From contig NZ_JAGHQX010000003.1 of assembly GCF_017744095.1 (NCBI RefSeq), forward strand, positions 310,001-374,000: a stretch of DNA of 64,000 nucleotides, in the 5' to 3' direction. The position numbers were made by a program, and so were the translations under genes. Within the stretch, counting starts at the first letter, position 1, and every line of letters begins with the position of its first letter. The stretch is from Shimia sp. R10_1. GTDB lineage: Bacteria; Pseudomonadota; Alphaproteobacteria; Rhodobacterales; Rhodobacteraceae. Below the pieces are notes generated by a model. It did no database searches. It saw only the letters and a list, made by a program, of their open reading frames with translations, and was not told the origin of the DNA. Below are positions 17,707-26,347 of the stretch, piece by piece.

Positions 17707-18390
17707 TTAACCAACAGAAAACAGTCGCTCAAATTCTTTAGCTCCATTTGTCGAGAACGAAATCACGCGCGTTTTCTGATCGCGTTTGGCCCACGACAGG
17801 TCTTCAAACCGGCTAAGGAACGCGCGGCCAAGACTACCCGCCAGATGCGACCTGCGCTCGCTCCAATCCAAACATTCTCGGCAAAGCGGTGATTTATTTT
17901 TACGTAATTCCGTCAGATCAATTCCGAGTTCTGTCACAAAGGCTTGGCCGGAACGCGTTAGATTTAGATCCTCGCCGTCGAGGATCAGATGGCCCTGCGC
18001 TATCAGGCTGTCGAACATCTGTGTGCCCATATCACCCGCAAGATGATTGTAGCAGACGCGTGCCCGTCGCAATTCAGCATCCTTCGGCCCGGTACGCTTG
18101 CGCAGATGTCCTGATCCCGCGGCCAAACCCATCAAGCCTTCCAGAACATGCGCAACTTCGTCGTTGGCGAGAGAAAAATACTTGTGCCGCCCCTGTTTGC
18201 GAGGACGCAACAGACCGCCGTCATCGAGCTTGGACAGGTGGGAGCTTGCTGTCTGGATAGTAACGCCCGCTTCCTCCGCCAATTCGCTCACGGTCAGGGC
18301 CTTCCCGCTCATGAGCGCAGTCAGCATGTTAGCACGCGCGGGATCGCCGATCAGCGCCGCGACATGTGCAATATCAGGACCTTCTTTCAT
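17707..18390 (-). CDS. ArsR-family winged-helix repressor with C-terminal extension
   Basis: A 227-residue regulator, twice the usual ArsR length. Residues about 5-85 form the winged helix (ALIGDPARANMLTALMSGKALTVSELAEEAGVTIQTASSHLSKLDDGGLL). The extra half (about 100-227) has four cysteines, two of them in CRECLDW near residue 180, and contains a LDWSERRSHLAGSLGRAFLSRF stretch known from larger ArsR proteins. Whether those cysteines sense a metal or an oxidant is not known. It diverges from the NIPSNAP-ABM-LysE operon, and a perfect palindrome lies in the 74 bases between, so it probably represses both. Confidence 0.9.
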   Translation of the reverse strand: MKEGPDIAHVAALIGDPARANMLTALMSGKALTVSELAEEAGVTIQTASSHLSKLDDGGLLRPRKQGRHKYFSLANDEVAHVLEGLMGLAAGSGHLRKRTGPKDAELRRARVCYNHLAGDMGTQMFDSLIAQGHLILDGEDLNLTRSGQAFVTELGIDLTELRKNKSPLCRECLDWSERRSHLAGSLGRAFLSRFEDLSWAKRDQKTRVISFSTNGAKEFERLFSVG

Positions 18391-18402
18391 AGTTCGAGCC
18401 TA

Positions 18403-18417
18403 ATCGAAGCATTCGAT
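18403..18417. promoter_or_regulatory. Candidate ArsR operator
   Basis: ATCGAA-GCA-TTCGAT is a perfect 6-3-6 inverted repeat 13 bases upstream of the repressor start and 48 bases upstream of the divergent operon. Similar TTCGAA-rich dyads are bound by ArsR-family proteins. Confidence 0.6.
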
Positions 18418-18464
18418 CATCGCAATTCGGTAGACCGGAGAAAACACACTAAAAGGATTCCGCT

Positions 18465-18788
18465 ATGTTGACCTGCATCATTCGCTACCAGATCGACCCG
18501 ACCAAGAAAGCCCTGTTTGAAGAATATTCCCGCAACTGGGGCCAGGCGATTCCGCGCTGTGGCGCGGACCTGATCGGCTATTACGCGCCCCATGAAGGGT
18601 CATCGACGCTGGCTTACGGCATCTATAATGTGGAAAACCTTGCGGACTATGAAGCCTATCGGGCGCGACTGTCGGCGGACCCGTTGGGCCGTGAGAACTA
18701 TGAGTTTGCCCAGAAAGAGAAATTTCTGCTCCGCGAGGATCGGACATGGCTCAAGCTCGCGTCAGCCCCGCATGGAGGTGGCGCATGA
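18465..18788 (+). CDS. NIPSNAP-family protein
   Basis: A 107-residue dimeric alpha-beta barrel protein: MLTCIIRYQIDPTKKALFEEYSRNW at the start, then IGYYAPHEGSSTLAYGIYNVENLADYEAYRARLSADP, the pattern of NIPSNAP proteins related to antibiotic-biosynthesis monooxygenases. No catalytic role is known for bacterial members. It is the first gene of a three-gene operon, overlapping the next gene by four bases, and its expression is likely controlled through the palindrome at 18403-18417. Confidence 0.85.
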   Translation: MLTCIIRYQIDPTKKALFEEYSRNWGQAIPRCGADLIGYYAPHEGSSTLAYGIYNVENLADYEAYRARLSADPLGRENYEFAQKEKFLLREDRTWLKLASAPHGGGA

Positions 18789-19129
18789 TCGCGGTGATTT
18801 TCGAGGTCGAACCAGCAGAGGGCCGCAAGGGCGATTATCTCGATATCGCCGCCGAGATGAGACCGATGCTGAATGAGATCGAGGGGTTCATCTCGGTCGA
18901 ACGGTTTCAGAGCCTTACCGATCCGCGCAAGGTACTCTCCTTGTCGTTTTTCAAAGACGAGGACGCGATTGCACGCTGGCGCAATTTGAGCGCGCATCGC
19001 AGGGCGCAGACGAAAGGGAGAAGCGGCGTATTCGACGACTATCGGCTGCGCATCGCGAGCGTCATCCGCGATTACGGCATGTTTGATCGCGCGCAAGCCC
19101 CAAAAGACAGCAAAAAGGCCCACTCATGA
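18785..19129 (+). CDS. Antibiotic biosynthesis monooxygenase (ABM) domain protein
   Basis: A 114-residue ferredoxin-like protein: MIAVIFEVEPAEGRKGDYLDIAAEMRPMLNEIEGFISVERFQSL, then SLSFFKDEDAIARWRNLSAHRRAQTKGR. This is the ABM layout, whose members oxidise quinone-like compounds or degrade heme, or have no known substrate. ATG 18785 overlaps the NIPSNAP stop (ATGA) and is far better than the longer frame, which runs into NIPSNAP. It overlaps lysE by four bases as well, so the three are translationally coupled. Confidence 0.87.
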   Translation: MIAVIFEVEPAEGRKGDYLDIAAEMRPMLNEIEGFISVERFQSLTDPRKVLSLSFFKDEDAIARWRNLSAHRRAQTKGRSGVFDDYRLRIASVIRDYGMFDRAQAPKDSKKAHS

Positions 19130-19743
19130 TTTCACTTATTTTGACAGCGTGGGCCGCCCTCGCCACGGCGGCGATTTCGCCCGGCCCAAACCTCGTTGCT
19201 GTTGCATCGCGTGGCCTTGGTTCGGGCAGAAACTCTGCACTGATTGTTGCGGCGGGCTTAGCCTGTGGCGCGTTTCTATGGTCATTTCTAACAGCCGTAG
19301 GGCTTGGAACTTTATTTGAGGCTTATCCGGCCCTTCTGCGCATCATGGGCCTATTCGGTGGAGCATATCTCCTGTGGCTTGGTTTCAAAGGATGGCGTGC
19401 TGCGCTAACCGGAAAAGGCGGACAGATCGCGCCCATCAAGGGGCGCGGGGTGTGGCAGGACTTTTTACATGGCTTGACGGTCACATCGTCTAACCCCAAG
19501 GTTGCTCTACTTTGGGCATCACTTTCTACGTTCGTCGGGCCTGCGATCACCGATTGGCCACTTCTTTTGATGTTCACAACAGGGTCGGCAATCATCATCT
19601 TTGCAATCTATGGAACATATGGCTGGTTGTTCTCCACAGGCCGCGCACGAGGTCTTTATCAGCAATTTCAAAGGACCAGTGAAGCGCTCTTTGGCACTTT
19701 GTTTGGAGGACTTGGCATATTCATGATGAACAGAGCACTATAG
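19126..19743 (+). CDS. LysE/RhtB-family exporter
   Basis: A 205-residue inner-membrane protein with about six hydrophobic segments. The family motif near the start is ATAAISPGPNLVAVASRGLGSGRNSALIVAAGLACGA; further on come LRIMGLFGGAYLLWLGFKGW and TSSNPKVALLWAS. LysE/RhtB proteins export amino acids or similar small molecules. In this operon with NIPSNAP and ABM proteins under an ArsR-like repressor, it may export a toxic compound or its product. Codon choice is less GC-rich than in neighbours, in keeping with transfer. Confidence 0.9.
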   Translation: MISLILTAWAALATAAISPGPNLVAVASRGLGSGRNSALIVAAGLACGAFLWSFLTAVGLGTLFEAYPALLRIMGLFGGAYLLWLGFKGWRAALTGKGGQIAPIKGRGVWQDFLHGLTVTSSNPKVALLWASLSTFVGPAITDWPLLLMFTTGSAIIIFAIYGTYGWLFSTGRARGLYQQFQRTSEALFGTLFGGLGIFMMNRAL

Positions 19744-19904
19744 TAACCAGACCTTCATGCGCGGCGCAGCATTCGGTAAAATGGGCTCACAGAAGTCTTT
19801 CGCTATTACCTTTGCCAAGGACCGCTTTGGACTGCGTGCAGTCACCGAGCTTTCGAACCCAGCGTCTGGAAAGTCCACAATCCCATCACCGCTCAACCCA
19901 AAAC

Positions 19905-19930
19905 AAAAAAGGCGCCCCAACCGGAGCGCC
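19905..19930 (-). terminator. Rho-independent terminator of clpX
   Basis: Read on the minus strand, GGCGCTCC and GGGGCGCC pair (one G-U) around GGTT, followed by six Ts (19910-19905). It lies 26 bases after the clpX stop. Confidence 0.8.
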
Positions 19931-19955
19931 CTTTCAAAACCTATTGCAGAATTGC

Positions 19956-21221
19956 TCAGCCCGCCGTCGCTGGCTCTTTCTCGCTCTCGCCGTGGATCAT
20001 CAGCGGCGCGGCCTGGGTGGTTGCGGCTTCTTCGTTCACCACAACCTCGGTCACGCTCTCCTGACCCGGCAGCTCAAACATCGTGTCGAGCAGGATCTCT
20101 TCGAGGATGGAACGCAGGCCACGGGCACCGGTCTTGCGCTCAATCGCGCGGCGCGCAATTGCTTTCAGCGCCTCATCGGTGAAAGTCAGCTGCACATCTT
20201 CCAGCTCAAACAGACGCTGATACTGTTTCACCAGCGCGTTCTTGGGCTGTGTCAGAATGATCACCAGCGCGTCTTCATCCAGATCTTCCAGCGTCGCCAG
20301 AACCGGCAGACGGCCAACAAATTCCGGGATCAGACCAAATTTCAGCAGATCTTCCGGCTCCAGATCCTGGAAGATCTCACCCACGCCGCGCTCGTCATTG
20401 TCACGCACATCCGCGCCAAAACCCATCGCAGAGCCTTTGCCACGCTGCGCAATGATGCGGTCCAGACCAGCAAAGGCCCCGCCGCAGATGAACAAAATGT
20501 TGGTGGTGTCCACCTGCAGGAACTCCTGCTGCGGATGCTTGCGGCCACCCTGTGGCGGCACAGAGGCAACAGTACCTTCCATCAGCTTCAGCAGCGCCTG
20601 CTGCACACCTTCGCCAGACACGTCACGTGTGATCGACGGGTTCTCGGATTTGCGCGTGATCTTGTCGACCTCGTCAATGTAGACGATGCCACGCTGCGCG
20701 CGCTCCACATTATATTCTGACGCCTGCAACAGCTTCAGGATGATGTTCTCAACATCTTCACCGACATAGCCAGCCTCGGTCAGCGTGGTCGCATCCGCCA
20801 TGGTGAACGGCACATCCAGAATGCGCGCCAGCGTCTGCGCCAACAGCGTCTTACCGCAGCCGGTCGGGCCGATCAGCAGGATGTTGGATTTCGCCAGCTC
20901 AATATCGCCACCCTTCTGAGCGTGGTTGAGGCGTTTGTAGTGGTTGTGCACCGCCACAGACAGCACCCGTTTGGCAACCGCCTGACCGATCACATAATCG
21001 TCCAGCACGTCGCAAATCTCGCGCGGCGTTGGCACCCCTTCAGAAGACTTCAGCCCACTGGCTTTTGTCTCTTCGCGGATGATGTCCATGCAAAGTTCGA
21101 CACATTCGTCACAAATGAAAACGGTTGGCCCCGCAATCAGTTTGCGCACCTCGTGCTGACTCTTGCCACAAAAGCTGCAGTAAAGAGTATTCTTGCTGTC
21201 ACCACCGGATGTGTTCGACAT
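19956..21221 (-). CDS. clpX: ATP-dependent Clp protease ATP-binding subunit ClpX
   Basis: A 421-residue AAA+ unfoldase that feeds SsrA-tagged and other substrates to ClpP. The N-terminal zinc-binding domain has four cysteines ([12 protein letters not shown], then [10 protein letters not shown], residues about 12-40). Walker A is GPTGCGKT (about 118-125), Walker [12 protein letters not shown] (about 180), and sensor/arginine elements follow in LLKLMEG and PEFVGRLP. Length is within the usual 410-430. It lies downstream of clpP, with a stem-loop in the 130-base gap, and has its own terminator. Confidence 0.98.
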   Translation of the reverse strand: MSNTSGGDSKNTLYCSFCGKSQHEVRKLIAGPTVFICDECVELCMDIIREETKASGLKSSEGVPTPREICDVLDDYVIGQAVAKRVLSVAVHNHYKRLNHAQKGGDIELAKSNILLIGPTGCGKTLLAQTLARILDVPFTMADATTLTEAGYVGEDVENIILKLLQASEYNVERAQRGIVYIDEVDKITRKSENPSITRDVSGEGVQQALLKLMEGTVASVPPQGGRKHPQQEFLQVDTTNILFICGGAFAGLDRIIAQRGKGSAMGFGADVRDNDERGVGEIFQDLEPEDLLKFGLIPEFVGRLPVLATLEDLDEDALVIILTQPKNALVKQYQRLFELEDVQLTFTDEALKAIARRAIERKTGARGLRSILEEILLDTMFELPGQESVTEVVVNEEAATTQAAPLMIHGESEKEPATAG

Positions 21222-21315
21222 GTCTTCCCTTTCAGGCCCAAAACTACGGCCTCAGTTCCTGAGGCCACCGCTCCAGCCAGCTTAGGGCAGGCAGAAAGCG
21301 GGTACAATGCGAAAG

Positions 21316-21345
21316 TGCCCGGTGAAGTTCATGCCTCACCGGGCA
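21316..21345 (-). terminator. Stem-loop between clpP and clpX
   Basis: TGCCCGGTGA (21316-21325) and TCACCGGGCA (21336-21345) form a perfect 10-bp stem with a 10-base loop just after the clpP stop. There is no T-run on the minus strand, so partial read-through into clpX is likely. Confidence 0.6.
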
Positions 21346-21351
21346 GCTGAT

Positions 21352-21984
21352 TTATTTCTCTTCGTCGTCGCCTTTGGCGCGGTTTTCGACAATCTCGTCG
21401 ATCAAACCCCACTCTTTGGCCTCTTCCGGGCTCATGAAGTTGTCACGCTCAAGCCCCTGCTCCACCTCTTCATAGGTGCGGCCGGTGTGCTTCACGTAAA
21501 TTTCATTGAGGCGTTTCTTCAGCTTCAGGGTTTCTTCGGCGTGGATCATGATGTCCGTCGCCTGGCCCTGATAGCCGCCAGATGGCTGGTGCACCATCAC
21601 GCGCGAGTTCGGCAGAGAGAAACGCATGCCCGCTTCACCTGCGGTCAGCAACAAGGAGCCCATGGAGGCCGCCTGACCAATCACCAGCGTGCTCACCTTC
21701 GGCTTGATGTACTGCATGGTGTCATAGATCGACAGACCGGAAGTCACCACGCCGCCGGGGCTGTTGATGTACATGCTGATCTCTTTGGAGGGGTTTTCCG
21801 CCTCAAGGTGCAGCAGCTGCGCAACGATCAGGCTCGACATGCCGTCATGCACCGGACCGTTAAGGAAAATAATGCGCTCTTTTAACAGGCGCGAGAAAAT
21901 ATCATAGGCGCGCTCACCACGGCTGGTCTGTTCCACAACCATGGGCACAAGGGTGTTCATATAAGTCTCAAAAGGGTCTTTCAT
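21352..21984 (-). CDS. clpP: ATP-dependent Clp protease proteolytic subunit ClpP
   Basis: A 210-residue serine protease that assembles as a tetradecamer and degrades proteins unfolded by ClpX or ClpA. The catalytic triad is visible: Ser107 in [12 protein letters not shown], His132 in [12 protein letters not shown] and Asp181 in [11 protein letters not shown]. Residues 1-20 are the short propeptide region, so start ATG 21984 fits. It is transcribed toward clpX. Aat, which supplies N-degron substrates to the same protease system, is also in the window but far away. Confidence 0.98.
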   Translation of the reverse strand: MKDPFETYMNTLVPMVVEQTSRGERAYDIFSRLLKERIIFLNGPVHDGMSSLIVAQLLHLEAENPSKEISMYINSPGGVVTSGLSIYDTMQYIKPKVSTLVIGQAASMGSLLLTAGEAGMRFSLPNSRVMVHQPSGGYQGQATDIMIHAEETLKLKKRLNEIYVKHTGRTYEEVEQGLERDNFMSPEEAKEWGLIDEIVENRAKGDDEEK

Positions 21985-22366
21985 ATCGCCTGCCTGTTGA
22001 TCGCTTCGGCCCGACCGTCGGACCCTACCAAGAGAGTCTTAGTGGTGGGTTCGGAGGGCTGCAAGGCCACCTAAGGATTTTTGAGTTAAAGCGAGGTAAA
22101 GGTGGGGGGCGAAAGCACAACGTAAGAGGTTATTGATCAGCCTCGTTCGAATGCCCCCCTAAGCCAAATCAAAAATCTGGCAGCGCCCGAACCGCCCCCA
22201 CGGGGCGGGCGCTTCGCTTCCTGCCCCTCGGTTCGTGCGCGGCAGCATTTATGCTGCTAATGTCCCGACAAAATCTACTCACATAGCCAACGGTTCAACA
22301 CACTTGATTTCAGCGCAACTTTGAGGCGACAACGCTTCTGGTAGAAATTCGAAGAAAGACAGCTGC
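21985..22366. promoter_or_regulatory. clpP upstream region with one GC-rich repeat
   Basis: These 382 bases hold the clpP promoter (no clear sigma-32 site could be assigned) and one copy of a GC-rich imperfect palindrome at 22179-22212. No gene was found. Confidence 0.5.
22179..22212 (+). repeat. GC-rich intergenic repeat, copy A
   Basis: Starts with GGCAGCGCCCGAACCGCCCC and runs into a GGGCGGGCGC-like end. The first 22 bases are identical to copy B at 23015, and the two ends are partly complementary, so it can fold on itself. Confidence 0.6.
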
Positions 22367-22921
22367 ATGAAGAAAGCCGCAAAATGGATCGCCTACGGTT
22401 TAGGCCTATACATCCTTTTTCTCGCTTTGCTGTTTGCCTTCTATAGCCTCTCGCTTGCCTCTCCAAAAATCGCAAACATCGAGAAACGCATAAACCCCTC
22501 AAAATTTGTCTTCTGGCAAAACCAAGGGTTCTTTTCGACCCCACCATTGTTCACCAGACCGCTCTCAGATCCCAATGGGTATCTGTCTTTCGACGAACCA
22601 ACCGATTTTCACGATGTCGATATCTGGGTGATCCTGCTTGAAGGCTTCGCGGACATTCACACTTTCGAACTTGCACAGCAGCTTGGCCTCGACCCCGACG
22701 ATATCGCAGACAGCGCACCGGGCAACAGCATTGAAAAAAGCGGCGTTGGTATACACCTTAGGCGGCACGTGCTCCCTTTTTACGTTCAAAGAAAGAAGAT
22801 CGTGATACTGGATGCAAAGTACATGCGGGAAAACTACAATCCGGAATGTTTGGATAAAATGGTTTATGGGGCAATGATAGGCCAGAGAGACGCCGCTCTA
22901 CGTGAACGCTGCAAGCTATAA
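22367..22921 (+). CDS. Hypothetical membrane-anchored protein
   Basis: A 184-residue protein of no family I recognise. Residues about 8-32 (WIAYGLGLYILFLALLFAFYSLSLA) form one membrane anchor or uncleaved signal. The rest is soluble and probably periplasmic, with FHDVDIWVILLEGFADIHTF and a GLDPDDIADSAPGNSIEKSGVG loop. Two cysteines near the C-terminus (PECLDK and RERCKL) could pair. Base composition is lower in GC than its neighbours, and it sits between two copies of an intergenic repeat, which suggests acquisition. It is transcribed alone. Confidence 0.6.
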   Translation: MKKAAKWIAYGLGLYILFLALLFAFYSLSLASPKIANIEKRINPSKFVFWQNQGFFSTPPLFTRPLSDPNGYLSFDEPTDFHDVDIWVILLEGFADIHTFELAQQLGLDPDDIADSAPGNSIEKSGVGIHLRRHVLPFYVQRKKIVILDAKYMRENYNPECLDKMVYGAMIGQRDAALRERCKL

Positions 22922-23014
22922 AGTTCCGCTTGTGAAAACTCCATGCGCCCCTTCGTCGAACTCTTCGCCACCCATCCCCGCCGCAAAGCCATTCCTATGC
23001 CAAAGCTGCGCTTT

Positions 23015-23049
23015 GGCAGCGCCCGAACCGCCCCCAACCGGGCGGGCGC
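23015..23049 (+). repeat. GC-rich intergenic repeat, copy B
   Basis: Same opening 22 bases as copy A (22179-22200), followed by ACCGGGCGGGCGC. It lies between the orphan membrane-anchored gene and the Tag-family gene. Confidence 0.6.
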
Positions 23050-23180
23050 GGCAGCTCAGCAATTGACCCCGTGCAATTCTGATCAAACCACTTGAGAAAC
23101 TGCACAGGTAAATCTCTGGCGCGCGCCCAAAAAATCGCAACAATGCTCTGAAGATCAACGCCACCCAAAGGACCCAACCC

Positions 23181-23843
23181 ATGCGCCCCTTCGACGAGAT
23201 CTTCGCCATCGCCGCCGACCGCAAAGGCGGCTCCGCTGCGCTTGAAGCCCAACTGACCAAACCCAAATCCGCCGAGGACCTTGCGCAAATCCCCGAAGAC
23301 CGCTGGCTTGCCCAATTCACCAAAGGCGTGTTTCAAGCAGGCTTTAACTGGCAGGTCATCGAGAACAAATGGGAGGGCTTTGAGGCCGCTTTCCATGGCT
23401 TTGATGTGGACCGCTGCGCCTTTCTGCACGACGAAGATATGGACCGCCTGATGTCCAACACAGACATCGTGCGCAACGGTCCCAAAATCCGCACCGTGAT
23501 CGAAAACGCCCACTTCCTGCAATCCCTGCGCGCAGAGGGCGGCGCGGGCGTGGTGCTCGGCGGCTGGGCCGCGACCGACTATATCGGCCTGCTCGAATTT
23601 ATGAAAAGGGGCGGCTCCCGCATCGGCGGCAACACCGGTCAATATGCGCTGCGCTTCTTGGGCAAAGACAGCTTCATCCTGTCCCGCGATGTGGTCGCCC
23701 GCCTGATCGCCGAAGGCGTGGTGGACAAACAGCCCACCTCCAAAGGCGCGATGAAGAAAGTGCAGGAAGTCTTCAACATCTGGATGGAGCAATCCGGCCG
23801 CAGCCTCACCCAAATCAGCCGCGTGCTGGCAATGAGCGTGTAG
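23181..23843 (+). CDS. DNA-3-methyladenine glycosylase I family protein (Tag-like)
   Basis: A 220-residue protein of the Tag family, which removes 3-methyladenine from alkylated DNA. The active-site region FQAGFNWQVIENKWEGFEAAFHGFD (about 54-80) and the following DTDIVRNGPKIRTVIENAHF match Tag. However, the N-terminal cysteine and the C-terminal His/Cys that bind zinc in E. coli Tag are absent (the start reads MRPFDEIFAIAADRKGG, and the C-terminal tail lacks the CxxH pattern). It is thus a divergent, zinc-free member whose activity is open. Confidence 0.85.
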   Translation: MRPFDEIFAIAADRKGGSAALEAQLTKPKSAEDLAQIPEDRWLAQFTKGVFQAGFNWQVIENKWEGFEAAFHGFDVDRCAFLHDEDMDRLMSNTDIVRNGPKIRTVIENAHFLQSLRAEGGAGVVLGGWAATDYIGLLEFMKRGGSRIGGNTGQYALRFLGKDSFILSRDVVARLIAEGVVDKQPTSKGAMKKVQEVFNIWMEQSGRSLTQISRVLAMSV

Positions 23844-23956
23844 CCGCGCGCCTGCGCAAAGCCCGACCGGGGGTGGGCGCACTCAGCGGGCAACCTGCCC
23901 GTTTATGCCGACCAAACACATCCGGTTTCATCAAGTTGCCGCGCCCCGTCGCCTAA

Positions 23957-23987
23957 GCGCCCGCCCTGCGGACGGTCGGGCGCTGCC
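23957..23987 (-). repeat. GC-rich intergenic repeat, copy C (inverted)
   Basis: On the minus strand it begins GGCAGCGCCCGACCGTCC and ends AGGGCGGGCGC, a close relative of copies A and B in opposite orientation. Confidence 0.55.
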
Positions 23988-24075
23988 CCAGCGCCTTCGG
24001 CTTGTTCTGGGGCTAAGGCCAGCATGCGACGCAACGCCCCTTGCGTTCACAAACGCCCCTGCCCCAAGATATTGA

Positions 24076-24110
24076 ACCGACGCAATACAGCCGCGTTACC
24101 GACGCAATAC
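24076..24110 (+). repeat. Iteron-like direct repeats
   Basis: ACCGACGCAATAC occurs at 24076-24088 and again at 24098-24110, 22 bases apart start to start (about two helical turns). A third partial ACCGACG follows at 24109. Confidence 0.6.
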
Positions 24111-24165
24111 CGACGTTTCAAACAGGGCAAATCTGCCCCATTAACCTCTTAGGCAACAGCGGCCT

Positions 24166-24849
24166 TCAGCCGTCCACCAACAGCCCGTTTTCCAGCCGCA
24201 CCACCCGGTCCATCCGCGCCGCCAGCTCCATATTGTGCGTCGCAACCAAAGCCGCCAGCCCGGTCTCCCGCACCAGGGTCATCAGCGCGTCAAACACCTG
24301 ATCACTGGTTTTAGGATCAAGGTTGCCCGTCGGCTCATCTGCCAATAAAATCCGTGGCTTATTGGCCAAAGCTCGACAAAACGCCACCCGTTGCTGCTCC
24401 CCACCAGAGAGCTCGGCTGGCCGGTGATCCGCCCGGTGCGCCACACCGACAATCTCCAGAAGCTCCCGCCCCTGCGCCAAAGCCTCTGCCTTGCCCACGC
24501 CATTGGCCATCTGCGGCAGGGCAATATTCTCTAAGGCACTGAATTCCGGCAACAAATGGTGAAACTGATAAACAAATCCAATGTCCTGCCGCCGCGCCTT
24601 TGTACGCTGTCGATCCGACTTTCCGGACAATTGCTGGCCACCAATTTCCACCGTCCCCGCGTCCGGCGCATCAAGCAGCCCTGCCATATGCAGCAGCGTT
24701 GATTTACCGGCGCCAGAGGGGGCCACCAAAGCCACCATCTCGCCTGCGGTCAGGCTCAGATCCGCGCCGCGAACCACGTGAATTTCGCTGGCCAAGCTCT
24801 TGTTATAAAACTTTTCTACGCTATTCAGCCTTAGAACAATTTCATTCAT
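24166..24849 (-). CDS. lolD: Lipoprotein-releasing ABC transporter ATP-binding protein LolD
   Basis: A 227-residue ATPase that powers release of lipoproteins from the inner membrane to LolA. Walker A is [12 protein letters not shown] (about 42), the signature [15 protein letters not shown], and Walker [13 protein letters not shown], followed by the switch His in VATHN. The LolD-typical [17 protein letters not shown] (Q-loop) is present. It overlaps the lolC/E gene by 8 bases, so the pair is coupled. Confidence 0.95.
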   Translation of the reverse strand: MNEIVLRLNSVEKFYNKSLASEIHVVRGADLSLTAGEMVALVAPSGAGKSTLLHMAGLLDAPDAGTVEIGGQQLSGKSDRQRTKARRQDIGFVYQFHHLLPEFSALENIALPQMANGVGKAEALAQGRELLEIVGVAHRADHRPAELSGGEQQRVAFCRALANKPRILLADEPTGNLDPKTSDQVFDALMTLVRETGLAALVATHNMELAARMDRVVRLENGLLVDG

Positions 24850-26128
24850 AGCGCAGCGCCTCCACCGGGTTCATCCGGGCCGCACGCCGCGCCGGAAAAA
24901 TCGTGACAATAAACGAAAGTCCCAGTGACAGGCTCACCGCGCTTATCACGTCCTCCACCTGCAACCGCGCTGGCAGGTGGTAGATATTGCGGATCGACGG
25001 ATCCCAGGCTTCTCCACCCAAGAGTATGTTCACAAAAGAAAAAATTGGGTCGATATAAATCGCGAACAAGCATCCAAGCGCCACGCCCATCGCCGTGCCA
25101 ATCACCCCGGTGAAAGCCCCACAGATGAAAAACACCCTTAGAACAGAGCCTTCCGTCAACCCCATGGTGCGCAGAATGCCAATGTCGCGCCCTTTGTTTT
25201 TCACCAGCATCACAAGGCCAGAGACAATGTTCATCGTGGCTATCAGCACCAGAACGGACAGGATGACAAACATCACATTGTCCTCAACTTCCAATGCGTT
25301 AAGGAACCCACCTGAAGCTTGCTGCCAGGTCCAGATCAGTGCCCTGTCTCCGCCAGCTTGCAACAGCGGCACCGCAATCGCGTCCACATCCTCCGGATCC
25401 GCGACCATCACCTCAATCTCATCGGCCACGCCGTCCCGTTCAAAAAACAGCTGCGCTTCTTCAAACGGCAGATAGACCCGTGTGCGATCAATGTCATAGC
25501 GCCCAGCCGAAAAGATATAAACCACCTCATAGCTGCTCACCCGCGGCGACGTACCGAAGGCGGTTTTGACACCGTTGGGGGAGATAATCTTGATCTTGTC
25601 GCCAACCAACACCCCAAGCTCCCGCGCCACGCCAGAACCAATCGCAATCCCCTCACCATACCGCGCCAAGTCGCCTTCGCTGGTTGCGGGATCGGCAATC
25701 CGCGGCAATTCCGCGAGATCCTCAGCCCGCATGCCAAAGACCTCAACGCCCGCGTTTCGGCTACGCTTGTTGGCCATGACTTGGCCCTTCACCAGCGGCG
25801 CGGCGCGCGTCACACCAGGCACCGCCTGTATACGCTCAGCCATCGCGTCGAAATCACGAATGGTGCGATCTATCTGACCTGTCTCTGAGATTTCGCCACG
25901 TTGATAGATAGTTACGTGGGCATTGGCCCCCAGAATTGTATCGACAAATTCCGCGCGAAACCCTGCCCGCACCGAAAGCGTTGCGATCAGCGCAAACACC
26001 GCCAGCGTGATGCCAATCAGGCTGATCCATGTCATCACGCTCACGCCGCCTTCGGCGCGCCGTGCACGCAGATAGCGCCACGCAATCATCCACTCAAATC
26101 GGGAAAAAGGGGCTGTTGTGCCTGCCAT
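24842..26128 (-). CDS. lolC: Lipoprotein-releasing ABC transporter permease LolC/LolE
   Basis: A 428-residue inner-membrane protein with the FtsX/MacB layout: one membrane segment at about 35-58 ([23 protein letters not shown]), a large periplasmic domain (about 60-285), and three more segments (about 290-320, 335-365, 390-415). The opening [18 protein letters not shown] is typical of LolC/LolE. A single permease gene is present, as is usual in alphaproteobacteria where one protein serves both roles. It lies upstream of and overlaps lolD. Confidence 0.94.
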   Translation of the reverse strand: MAGTTAPFSRFEWMIAWRYLRARRAEGGVSVMTWISLIGITLAVFALIATLSVRAGFRAEFVDTILGANAHVTIYQRGEISETGQIDRTIRDFDAMAERIQAVPGVTRAAPLVKGQVMANKRSRNAGVEVFGMRAEDLAELPRIADPATSEGDLARYGEGIAIGSGVARELGVLVGDKIKIISPNGVKTAFGTSPRVSSYEVVYIFSAGRYDIDRTRVYLPFEEAQLFFERDGVADEIEVMVADPEDVDAIAVPLLQAGGDRALIWTWQQASGGFLNALEVEDNVMFVILSVLVLIATMNIVSGLVMLVKNKGRDIGILRTMGLTEGSVLRVFFICGAFTGVIGTAMGVALGCLFAIYIDPIFSFVNILLGGEAWDPSIRNIYHLPARLQVEDVISAVSLSLGLSFIVTIFPARRAARMNPVEALRYE

Positions 26129-26279
26129 GTCTGCTCCAGGTTCTGGTTGAGCGCGACCCTATGAGCCCCCCTGCAAAGGGTCAACCCAGCACCGCACGCC
26201 CTTAGGCAACATCCTGCAACGGTACGGCACATGCAGCGCGGCTTCCTTTTGCGGCAAATATCCCCGCCGGAGGCAAATA

Positions 26280-26307
26280 AAAACCCCCGCACAAAGGCGG
26301 GGGTTTT
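26280..26307 (-). terminator. Terminator of proS
   Basis: AAAACCCCCGC (26280-26290) pairs with GCGGGGGTTTT (26297-26307) around six bases. With A-runs on one side and T-runs on the other it can act on both strands; it lies 40 bases after the proS stop. Confidence 0.75.
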
Positions 26308-26347
26308 CAACACAGGGCGCGCCGGAAGGCGCACACTTTATCAAAGC

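Larger units (their letters stand above)
23844..24165. other. Intergenic region with repeats, Tag-like gene to lolD
   Basis: These 322 bases separate convergent genes. They hold an inverted copy of the GC-rich repeat (23957-23987) and a pair of 13-base direct repeats (24076-24110). No gene is seen. Confidence 0.55.

Noticed and set aside
22130-22260. Possible tRNA or RNA gene in the clpP upstream GC-rich stretch
   Set aside because: A GTTCGAA-like word occurs (about 22145) but no cloverleaf can be drawn; the rest is explained by the intergenic repeat.
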